A DNA stretch of 20,100 nucleotides. It comes from a virus. The translations under genes were made by a program, and so were the position numbers. The first letter of the stretch is position 1. The number at the start of each line of letters is the position of its first letter. Shown here piece after piece: positions 15,730 to 20,100 of this stretch. The notes beneath the pieces were generated by a model. The model was not told the origin of the DNA. It made no database searches and saw only the letters and a list, made by a program, of their open reading frames with translations. The stretch covers positions 1 to 20,100 of IMG/VR virus record IMGVR_UViG_3300033571_008550; one strand, written 5' to 3'.

Positions 15730-16036
15730 GCTCCGATGCTGGCTGGATTGGCTTTGGCATTATAACTGTGTTTACATTGGCCTCAAGCTCAATGTTTAAA
15801 GCAGCCTTACCATAGGCTCGATCAAGAAGCAACTCTGCTGCCCTGACATCTCCCTTAGTGGCTTTGGCTCTAAGAGCCATCAGAATAGCCTCTGCTGCTG
15901 TCTTGCCATCCTTCTCATCGCCAAGGACATTGGCAAGTAATTCCCTTAACTCAGGGATTTTTTTTGGCCTGCCAGCAGGATTTCCTGTCTGTCCTTTCTT
16001 CCATTTATGCGGTATGACATTCTCTGGCTTCGGCAT
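15716..16036 (-). CDS. Terminase small subunit-like protein (DUF5681-type)
   Basis: This 106-aa protein opens with KWKKGQTGNPAGRPKKIPEL (11-30), the DUF5681 signature, a basic DNA-binding start found in many terminase-associated proteins. Two helical segments follow (LRELLANVLGDE and AAEAILMALRAKATKGDVRAAELLLDRAYGK, roughly 31-76), then an acidic/hydrophobic C-terminus. It overlaps the terL start by 14 bases, the usual neighbour relation for TerS and TerL. TerS would bind packaging sites and recruit TerL. Its start (ATG 16036) lies 30 bases downstream of the tRNA-like sequence and inside the end of the mom frame (32-base overlap), with no Shine-Dalgarno sequence. If the tRNA-like segment is processed, terS would sit at the new 5' end of the message. 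Confidence 0.75.
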   Translation of the reverse strand: MPKPENVIPHKWKKGQTGNPAGRPKKIPELRELLANVLGDEKDGKTAAEAILMALRAKATKGDVRAAELLLDRAYGKAALNIELEANVNTVIMPKPIQPASEHGND

Positions 16037-16829
16037 CGGTGTTTTTTCGCTGTAAAGTACCTTTGAGCGATGGGGTGGAATCGAACCCCTCCTGACTGCT
16101 GGATGCAGCCTGTGCTACCTTTAACACTTCCATCGCTTGTTTTCTTTCTTGCAAAGTTATTTTTTTTCCTTTATACATTCCTGCATCTAATTTATCGATT
16201 TCTGAAAAGGGAATTGATTTACATAATAAATCGCAATTTTTATTTATTAAATAAATATACCTTAATTGATATCCAGTAGATGGATAATAACCTATCTGTC
16301 TTAAAAATTTTCTATGCCCAGTTTTTCCATCGTGATTTAATCTTTTTCTAATTTCCTTAGAAGTTCCAAAACCAATTACACTAATTACTTCTTTTCCATT
16401 AGTAAAAAGATTAAAATTCTTTTTTATATCAGTTAAATAAAAACCTGATGCTCTATAAATACAACCGTCTCCACATTGGGTTGCATCACTAAAACTTATA
16501 ATCCAGTCAATGTGTGGAGCATTTTTTTTTATTAGTTTAATTGCAATTGAAATACACCTACTTTCTGAGTTTTTTGGTAAATAGTCATCAAATGCCATTC
16601 TATTTAACTCAATAAAATTATTCCATGATGAATTACTTACCAAATTCATTAGTGATTTTTTTATTATTGGATCTCCAAATGATAACACACCATGAAGTTT
16701 ATTATCTAAGAAACATCCAAAATATAATTTACTAAGTGTTGATTTTTTTGAATAATGATGCTTTTTAATAAACTCATTTCCAATTTTAGATGGAATTACT
16801 TTAACAATTATATCTTTTGCCCTGCCCAT
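16005..16829 (-). CDS. Mom-family DNA modification protein (adenine hypermodification)
   Basis: The 274-aa frame carries the Mom-family blocks: KKHHYSK (22-28), HGVLSFG (46-52), ELNRMAFDDYLPKNSESR (74-91) and WIISFSDATQCGDGCIYRAS (109-128), with GMYKGKK (217-223) near the end of the core. Phage Mu Mom, a GNAT-fold enzyme, puts a glycinamide-type (methylcarbamoyl) group on adenine N6 and protects phage DNA from many restriction enzymes; this protein should do the same. The start overlaps the ParB-like gene by 22 bases. The core ends at about residue 231. Residues 232-255 are the in-frame translation of a tRNA-Gly-like sequence, and 256-274 read into the terS start, so the true C-terminus is uncertain. 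The gene is near 25% GC in the stretches I counted, well below its neighbours, which suggests acquisition by transfer. Confidence 0.88.
   Translation of the reverse strand: MGRAKDIIVKVIPSKIGNEFIKKHHYSKKSTLSKLYFGCFLDNKLHGVLSFGDPIIKKSLMNLVSNSSWNNFIELNRMAFDDYLPKNSESRCISIAIKLIKKNAPHIDWIISFSDATQCGDGCIYRASGFYLTDIKKNFNLFTNGKEVISVIGFGTSKEIRKRLNHDGKTGHRKFLRQIGYYPSTGYQLRYIYLINKNCDLLCKSIPFSEIDKLDAGMYKGKKITLQERKQAMEVLKVAQAASSSQEGFDSTPSLKGTLQRKNTDAEARECHTA
16066..16136 (-). tRNA. tRNA-Gly(UCC)-like sequence embedded in the mom 3' end (atypical)
   Basis: Read on the minus strand, the acceptor stem GCGATGG/CCATCGC is a perfect 7 bp, with T at discriminator position 73. A D arm (GTGT/GCAC, loop with GG), an anticodon stem GGCTG/CAGTC (one G-T pair) with loop CATCCAG, and a T loop TTCGATT closed by G-C follow in tRNA order and spacing. 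The anticodon would be UCC (glycine). G1:C72, C2:G71, G3:C70, U73, C35 and C36 are the known bacterial glycine identity elements, and all are present. Unusual points are A8 and A33 (normally U), two mismatches in the T stem, a 3-base variable loop and no encoded CCA. It could be a non-translational or decaying tRNA. It begins exactly at a mom codon boundary (Ala232), and the frame stays open through it. Confidence 0.6.
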
Positions 16830-17395
16830 TGCACAATAATTAAATATAAAGCATTTCCATTAGAGTTTTCATTACCCATTGTTTCTACATACTTATATTC
16901 TTTTGTTGTTTTTATGCTTGTAATTGCATTTTGAATTTGTATAGCTTGTTCATCAGCTAAAGTAAATGTTATTTGTTGAAACGGTGGTTTATCTCCATCT
17001 GGTAAACTAAATTCATCCTGTCCTATTTCAATGCCTTCAAATTGTGGCACATCTAATCCCCACTTATCAAGTTCTTCTGCATCCCAATTGTTTGCGAGAT
17101 CATCCCAATCCCACTCTCCAAATCCAACATTATCCTTGATGATGAACTCTCGCTGCTTGGCCTCATCCCAATCAACTATCTCCACAGGCACTTGCTTCCA
17201 CTTGGCCTCTTTCATGGCCTTGAATCGCATGTTGCCTCCCAGGATAACCATGTCCTGATTTACTACTATTGGCCTGACATTAGCCATCTCTGGGAAATCC
17301 TTGAGCGATTGAACGAGCTTCTTGAACTTATCATCCTTGATAAGTCTTGGATTGCTTGGATTAGGCTTGATTTCTGCGATTGAAACTACTTGCAT
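16808..17395 (-). CDS. ParB-like N-terminal domain protein (195 aa)
   Basis: Residues 1-100 are a ParB/Srx-type domain: IAEIKPNPSNPRLIKDDKF (6-24), VRPIVVNQDMVILGGNMRFK (40-59, containing the conserved GG-N-x-R block) and a DEAKQREFIIKDN helix. The following DWDDLANNWDAEEL is the usual acidic linker in phage ParB-like proteins next to terminase or methyltransferase genes. Residues about 140-195 are a separate region (FTLADEQAIQIQNAI ... ALYLIIVQWAGQKI). Such proteins bind or nick DNA or bind a nucleotide in phages; partition is unlikely with no ParA here. It is followed by mom with a 22-base overlap. The last ~60 codons belong to an AT-rich stretch continuous with mom, so the 3' end may have arrived together with it. 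Confidence 0.82.
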   Translation of the reverse strand: MQVVSIAEIKPNPSNPRLIKDDKFKKLVQSLKDFPEMANVRPIVVNQDMVILGGNMRFKAMKEAKWKQVPVEIVDWDEAKQREFIIKDNVGFGEWDWDDLANNWDAEELDKWGLDVPQFEGIEIGQDEFSLPDGDKPPFQQITFTLADEQAIQIQNAITSIKTTKEYKYVETMGNENSNGNALYLIIVQWAGQKI

Positions 17396-17401
17396 GCAGG
17401 C

Positions 17402-17572
17402 TTATTTCATTTTTGGCTTCATGCTTGGCATCTTAGGTTTTGCTGCCTTCTTAGCCTTCTTAGCCACAGACAGAGCAATGGCTACTGCCTGCTTCTGAGG
17501 CTTGCCTCGCTTCATTTCGGCTTTGATGTTGCTGCTAACTGTCTTGGCAGAGTAACCTTTCTTGAGTGGCAT
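17402..17572 (-). CDS. Small basic DUF6496-like protein (56 aa)
   Basis: I start this at ATG 17572, giving MPLKKGYSAKTVSSNIKAEM, followed by a KRGKPQKQAVAIALSVAKK segment. This matches the DUF6496-type small basic protein seen in many phage genomes (K-K-G-x-S, T-V-S-x-N-I, G-x-P-Q-K-Q-A-V-A-I-A-L). The earlier ATG (17620) would overlap the neighbouring gene and adds residues foreign to the family, so it was not used. The C-terminal half is lysine- and alanine-rich (KKAKKAAKPKMPSMKPKMK), typical of nucleic-acid binding. Its function is unknown. It lies between the helicase block and the ParB/mom block. Confidence 0.75.
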   Translation of the reverse strand: MPLKKGYSAKTVSSNIKAEMKRGKPQKQAVAIALSVAKKAKKAAKPKMPSMKPKMK

Positions 17573-17576
17573 GGCT

Positions 17577-17834
17577 TTACAATTGTTTTCGCAAAGATAA
17601 GTAATAAAGGATTGCCTCATACATGTCTCGCTGATTCTGCCAGCGACTCATGTGCCTGGTAACTCCACCTTCTTCAATTTTAGCATTAAGCTGCTTAATT
17701 TTTCGCTGAAGGTAGTCCTTGCATTCAAGGAAGTTAAAATTGTTGGGGATGTGTTCGTACATAAGATCATTCGTATAGGTAGCTGTTCCTTGCCATGTTT
17801 GTGGCACTTGGCTTACATGTATTGGATTATTCAT
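17577..17834 (-). CDS. Hypothetical small phage protein (85 aa)
   Basis: I do not recognise this 85-aa protein. Residues 1-35 are polar and aromatic (PIHVSQVPQTWQGTATYTND). The second half is an amphipathic helix pair (KDYLQRKIKQLNAKIEEGG and RDMYEAILYYLSLRKQL), so a small helical or coiled-coil protein is likely. There is no membrane segment or catalytic motif. It overlaps the helicase stop by 8 bases and is followed 4 bases later by the DUF6496-like gene, so it probably belongs to the replication operon. A role as a helicase partner is possible from position only. Confidence 0.55.
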   Translation of the reverse strand: MNNPIHVSQVPQTWQGTATYTNDLMYEHIPNNFNFLECKDYLQRKIKQLNAKIEEGGVTRHMSRWQNQRDMYEAILYYLSLRKQL

Positions 17835-19158
17835 TATAGTCTTTAAGGCGCATTAGTGGCCCATCGAAGCGCAAAGGTACTATGCCTGTGCTTCCAGAGC
17901 GCATCTTAACCTGGTCAATCAGACAAAGGTCTTTGTTAGGCAATTCAGCACTGCCTACTTTGGTAGTGGCTGATGGCTCAAAGTAATACTCTGGTCTTAT
18001 CATCATCCAGATGACATCAGCATCCTGCTCAACTGATCCAGACTCACGAAGGTCACTCATGAGTGGCATCTTGTCGCTGCGCTCATCTACTCTCCGGCTA
18101 AGTTGCGATAAGGCTACTACCGGAATCTGAAGTTCTTTTGCAAGCAGCTTTAGACCTCTGCTTATCTCGCCTATGATGTTTACTCGGTTTGTCTCCTTTG
18201 GATTGACTGAGTTGATTAGGCCTATGTAATCCACAAATAGCACTTGCATCTTGTGCTTATTTTTCCACATGGTGGCCTTGGTTCGGATTTTTGACATGTT
18301 TAGGTAACCTTCATCGCTGATCTTGATGGGCCATTGCTTCATCCGGTGTACTGCTTCATAAAGGGCAGTCTTATCGTACTGGTTCATGTCACCTTGTTTG
18401 ATTTTATAGGCGTAAATGTTGCTCTCCTGGGAAGCTAATCGCTGCACCAGCTCGTGCTTGGTCATCTCAAGGCTGAACAGACCACAGCCAATTCCTTGCT
18501 TGGCTAAGTTGCGAATCATGGTCACAGCGAGGGCAGTCTTACCCTGTCCTGGTCTTGCGCCTATGATGGTAAGCTCTCCATTGACCAGACCTCCGCAAAG
18601 TTTATCCAAGGCAGCCAATCCTGTTGGATAGCCAGAGATTTCGCCAGGCTTTGAGTTAAGCCACATCTTGGCTGATATATCCAGCTGCTTATGAAAGTCA
18701 TCATCCGAGCGAGTAATGGTACTGGCAAGGATGTTGTCAAACTTGGACTGATACTCGGAGAATAGGTCGAAGATGTCACCGGAGTCTGACTGCGACTTCT
18801 GGAGTAGTTCCAGGCTAAAGGTGTATAGCTTGGCCTTCAGAAAGTGTTCGATTAGAAGGTGGCTATGGCTTTCAATGTGGCCTGGTGACTTCAGGCAGGC
18901 AAAGATGTTGGCTATGGCCTTAGTGCCTCCAACTTCTTTTATTAGACCAGACTTCTTGATGGTGGCAACTGTTGTTTCTAAGTCTACTGGTTCTCCGGCA
19001 TCCTGAAGTGCTTGGATTGCCTTGGCTATGATCTTGTGCTGCTCTATTTGAAAGCAGTCAAGTGTAGGTAGGATAGAGAAAGCTGTTAGTCTATCCTCTG
19101 GGGAAAGCATCATTGCGGAAAGGACTTGCCTCTCCAGTTCTGAATTTTCGAATTGCAT
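17827..19158 (-). CDS. Replicative DNA helicase, DnaB-type
   Basis: This 443-aa protein has the two DnaB parts. The N-terminal helical domain (about 1-110) carries LERQVLSAMML and ILPTLDCFQIEQHKIIAKAI. The RecA-type C-terminal domain begins at the linker GYPTGLAALDKLCGG (176-190) and has Walker A GARPGQGKT (200-208), the catalytic glutamate of FSLEM (E231), Walker B VLFVDYIGLI (306-315), and the SQLSRRVDERSDK to DLRESGSVEQDADV block (351-382) that carries the sensor and arginine-finger residues. It loads onto single strands and unwinds the fork as a hexamer. The gene follows the DUF6291-like protein by 12 bases. In such phages that protein probably opens the origin or loads the helicase. No DnaC-like loader was identified. 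The length and motifs suggest an active enzyme. Confidence 0.96.
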   Translation of the reverse strand: MQFENSELERQVLSAMMLSPEDRLTAFSILPTLDCFQIEQHKIIAKAIQALQDAGEPVDLETTVATIKKSGLIKEVGGTKAIANIFACLKSPGHIESHSHLLIEHFLKAKLYTFSLELLQKSQSDSGDIFDLFSEYQSKFDNILASTITRSDDDFHKQLDISAKMWLNSKPGEISGYPTGLAALDKLCGGLVNGELTIIGARPGQGKTALAVTMIRNLAKQGIGCGLFSLEMTKHELVQRLASQESNIYAYKIKQGDMNQYDKTALYEAVHRMKQWPIKISDEGYLNMSKIRTKATMWKNKHKMQVLFVDYIGLINSVNPKETNRVNIIGEISRGLKLLAKELQIPVVALSQLSRRVDERSDKMPLMSDLRESGSVEQDADVIWMMIRPEYYFEPSATTKVGSAELPNKDLCLIDQVKMRSGSTGIVPLRFDGPLMRLKDYNE

Positions 19159-19170
19159 ACTTGTTTTGGT

Positions 19171-19773
19171 TTAGGGAGTAAATGTATAGGATTCATGCAT
19201 CCGGTGCGACCGTGCGCCCGGAACATCATGTGTTTGCTCGTTTTTTTTGTTTTTAGAGAAATTCGATTGATTTCTTGCCCATGTTGCCAGCCTTCTGCTA
19301 ATGTCAAAGAACTTCTCAGCCTGATATCTCATCTTGCCTTTTGCATCCTTCTCCATCCAATAGCCTTGAAACTCTTTAAGCATTTGCTTATCATATTTTG
19401 GCTCAAATGATGAGAGGTCTGATATATCTAATTTAACATCTACATCTTCATTTTCATCCTCATTTACATCTACATCTACATCTACATTAGCTTCGGGTTT
19501 GCTTACCTTTTGCTTCCGCTTTGCTTCAGTCTTGCTTATGCTTTGCTTCTGCTTTGCTTTACATCCGCTTTCCCATTTAGTCCTATTTGCCTGAAGATTA
19601 GGCTTAATAAGTAACCAGAATGGTTTAGCAATAGGTGACAATTCAGGCTCAATACCATCAAGACCGAACTCAAAAATTGCCTTAAAAATCTCCAATTGAA
19701 TGGCATCTGGGAGCAACTTAATTGCATCGTAAAAGCTTCTGTAAAGGATCATGCTATCTCTACTTTTTTCCAT
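19171..19773 (-). CDS. DUF6291-like phage replication protein (200 aa), gene contains candidate origin
   Basis: Residues 1-70 match the DUF6291 pattern (SMILYRSFYDAIKLLPDAIQ ... IFKAIFEFGLDG ... PFWLLIKPNLQANRTKWE), a domain common at the start of replication blocks in Bacteroidota phages. Residues 70-95 are lysine-rich and low-complexity (KAKQKQSISKTEAKRKQKVSK), then comes an acidic run of alternating V/D/N/E (about 95-112), both produced by DNA repeats. The C-terminal part has YDKQMLKEFQGYWMEKDAK and FFDISRRLATWARNQ, the kind of DnaD-like/primosomal ending that recruits helicase. I infer an origin-binding initiator because DnaB follows 12 bases later and the 11-bp repeats lie within the gene, as in lambda O. 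The last 15 codons look unusual (GARSHRMHESYTF) and may not be conserved. Confidence 0.72.
   Translation of the reverse strand: MEKSRDSMILYRSFYDAIKLLPDAIQLEIFKAIFEFGLDGIEPELSPIAKPFWLLIKPNLQANRTKWESGCKAKQKQSISKTEAKRKQKVSKPEANVDVDVDVNEDENEDVDVKLDISDLSSFEPKYDKQMLKEFQGYWMEKDAKGKMRYQAEKFFDISRRLATWARNQSNFSKNKKNEQTHDVPGARSHRMHESYTFTP
19436..19489 (-). repeat. Nine hexamer repeats encoding an acidic V/D/N/E tract
   Basis: On the plus strand nine 6-base units lie in unbroken register: ACATCT twice, TCATTT, TCATCC, TCATTT, ACATCT three times and ACATTA. On the minus (coding) strand they read GATGTA-like and give the alternating V-D-V-D, N-E-D-E-N-E-D run. The unit keeps frame, so it can expand or contract without breaking the gene. 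It borders the 11-bp repeat array and may be an easily melted neighbour of an origin. Confidence 0.8.
19498..19563 (-). repeat. Six tandem 11-bp repeats (TTTGCTTCNGC), iteron-like, candidate replication origin
   Basis: Six consecutive units of exactly 11 bases begin at 19498, 19509, 19520, 19531, 19542 and 19553: TTTGCTTACCT, TTTGCTTCCGC, TTTGCTTCAGT, CTTGCTTATGC, TTTGCTTCTGC and TTTGCTTTACA. A seventh, weaker TCCGCTTTCCC follows. Five of six keep a perfect TTTGCTT. Because 11 is not a multiple of 3, the repeat falls in all three codon frames, so the DNA, not the protein, is what repeats. The 11-bp period is about one helical turn, so sites would face the same side, as in initiator-binding iterons. 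Confidence 0.75.
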
Positions 19774-19792
19774 AAAATAAAATATTAATTAA

Positions 19793-19816
19793 TGGCACAA
19801 GTGACATTTGTGGCAC
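19793..19816. promoter_or_regulatory. Operator-like repeats upstream of the replication gene
   Basis: In the 42-base gap between the 66-aa gene and the DUF6291-like gene there is a direct repeat TGGCAC (19793-19798 and 19811-19816, 18 bases apart) and an inverted pair CACAA/TTGTG (19796-19800 and 19808-19812). They could bind a regulator at the head of the replication genes. Neither a clear -7 nor -33 box is visible here, and such short repeats can occur by chance. Confidence 0.25.
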
Positions 19817-20016
19817 TATAAACAAGGGTACTCAATGGTAGTTAAATGATGGTCATCAAAAAGCTCAACAAGGTCTATGTCAATCCAGTCCTCGTAAGTT
19901 GATGTTCCTAAACATTGGTCTTCATCCCAAATTGATACTTCAGTAGGATGTAGATATGCACCTGATTGATATTTGATTGTAATTACAACCTGAATCTTTT
20001 TTTCATTTTTTGACAT
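19816..20016 (-). CDS. Hypothetical small phage protein (66 aa)
   Basis: This 66-aa protein is not recognised. It has a lysine-rich start (MSKNEKKIQ), a beta-rich middle (VVITIKYQSGAYL, EVSIWDEDQ) and an acidic C-terminal half (YEDWIDIDLVELFDDHH). Net acidity and small size fit an early regulatory or anti-defence peptide, but nothing shows this. The ATG at 20016 follows a U-rich run at the foot of a large folded leader, with no Shine-Dalgarno sequence. The next gene starts 42 bases after its stop. Confidence 0.5.
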   Translation of the reverse strand: MSKNEKKIQVVITIKYQSGAYLHPTEVSIWDEDQCLGTSTYEDWIDIDLVELFDDHHLTTIEYPCL

Positions 20017-20023
20017 AAAAACA

Positions 20024-20096
20024 AAAACCCCATCCGGCTTTCCCTGTTGCGAACAGCCGGAACATAGGCTGACAGGTACTGACCGAATGGGGCTTT
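20024..20096 (-). terminator. Branched, terminator-like structured leader before the 66-aa gene
   Basis: On the minus strand a 10-bp outer stem (AAAGCCCCAT at 20096-20087 with ATGGGGTTTT at 20033-20024, one G-U pair) encloses at least one strong inner hairpin: CTGTT/AACAG (20056-20052 with 20048-20044) extended by CCGG/CCGG (20060-20057, 20037-20034). A weaker GGU/GCC and CAG/CUG arm lies at about 20068-20084. The outer stem ends in a U-rich run reaching to 7 bases before the ATG. The G-U pair would be an A-C mismatch on the other strand, so the minus-strand RNA is the likely folded form. It may end an upstream transcript or act as a regulated leader. Confidence 0.55.
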
Positions 20097-20100
20097 AATA

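Noticed and set aside
16066-16136. The tRNA-like sequence as a phage attachment site (attP).
   Set aside because: Integration sites usually carry only the 3' half of a tRNA and lie beside an integrase gene; here both acceptor halves are present and no integrase is in the window. It cannot be excluded without the rest of the genome.
17573-17620. A longer start for the DUF6496-like protein.
   Set aside because: The added residues (MRQSFITYLCENNCKA) are not family-like and overlap the 85-aa gene by 44 bases; ATG 17572 matches the family start.
19201-19221. A GC-rich inverted CCGG pair near the end of the DUF6291-like gene.
   Set aside because: The inner pairing is poor on the minus strand, no U run follows, and it lies in coding sequence; probably chance.
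1-20100. CRISPR arrays, rRNA genes, insertion sequences.
   Set aside because: No regularly spaced long repeats, no rRNA-like sequence and no transposase or terminal inverted repeats were seen.

Overview
The window is one strand of a tailed phage or prophage genome. Every gene I can support is read from the minus strand, so transcription runs from position 20100 down to 1. The host is probably a member of the Bacteroidota. Start codons are preceded by A/T-rich leaders with almost no Shine-Dalgarno sequence, the protein families (DUF6291-like, DUF6496-like, DUF5681-like) and the fiber ends resemble those of Bacteroidota phages, and one TAnnTTTG-type promoter box can be found. No integrase, repressor, capsid or lysis gene is visible.

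In transcription order: (1) 20096-17402 is a replication block. A structured leader/terminator and a 66-aa unknown precede a DUF6291-like replication protein, whose gene holds a register-perfect 11-bp repeat array (candidate origin). A DnaB-type helicase and two small proteins follow. (2) 17395-16005 is a DNA-modification block: a ParB-like protein, then a Mom-family DNA-modification enzyme. The 3' end of the mom frame is a tRNA-Gly(UCC)-like sequence. (3) 16036-14395 encodes the packaging motor, TerS and TerL. (4) 14414-12933 holds a small Cys-rich protein, a membrane protein with a CPFC motif, and a tail assembly chaperone with a probable programmed -1 frameshift at a run of nine T. (5) 12837-919 is the tail module: tape measure (802 aa), baseplate-like protein, trimeric fiber, two small proteins, a 987-aa Cys-rich modular protein and an Ig-tipped structural protein. 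(6) 908 to beyond position 1 is a probable portal protein. No sheath gene is seen, and an 802-aa tape measure fits a long flexible (siphovirus-like) tail.

Two results are not obvious from simple ORF calling. First, the mom-tRNA pair: the tRNA-like sequence (16066-16136) has a perfect acceptor stem, U73, G1:C72, C2:G71, G3:C70 and C35/C36, which are the bacterial glycine identity elements. It also has A8, A33 and a damaged T stem, which argue against ordinary use in translation. The Mom modification of phage Mu is a glycinamide-like group on adenine N6, so a dedicated glycyl-tRNA donor is a testable idea. The pair sits at the edge of a sharply AT-rich segment (about 25% GC against 40-52% around it), as expected for an imported cassette. 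Second, a 90-codon open -1 frame begins at a U UUU UUG site in the gene upstream of the tape measure, exactly where tailed phages make their G/GT chaperone pair. There is no stretch over 300 bases without a gene; the longest gap is the roughly 95-base region before the tape measure gene.
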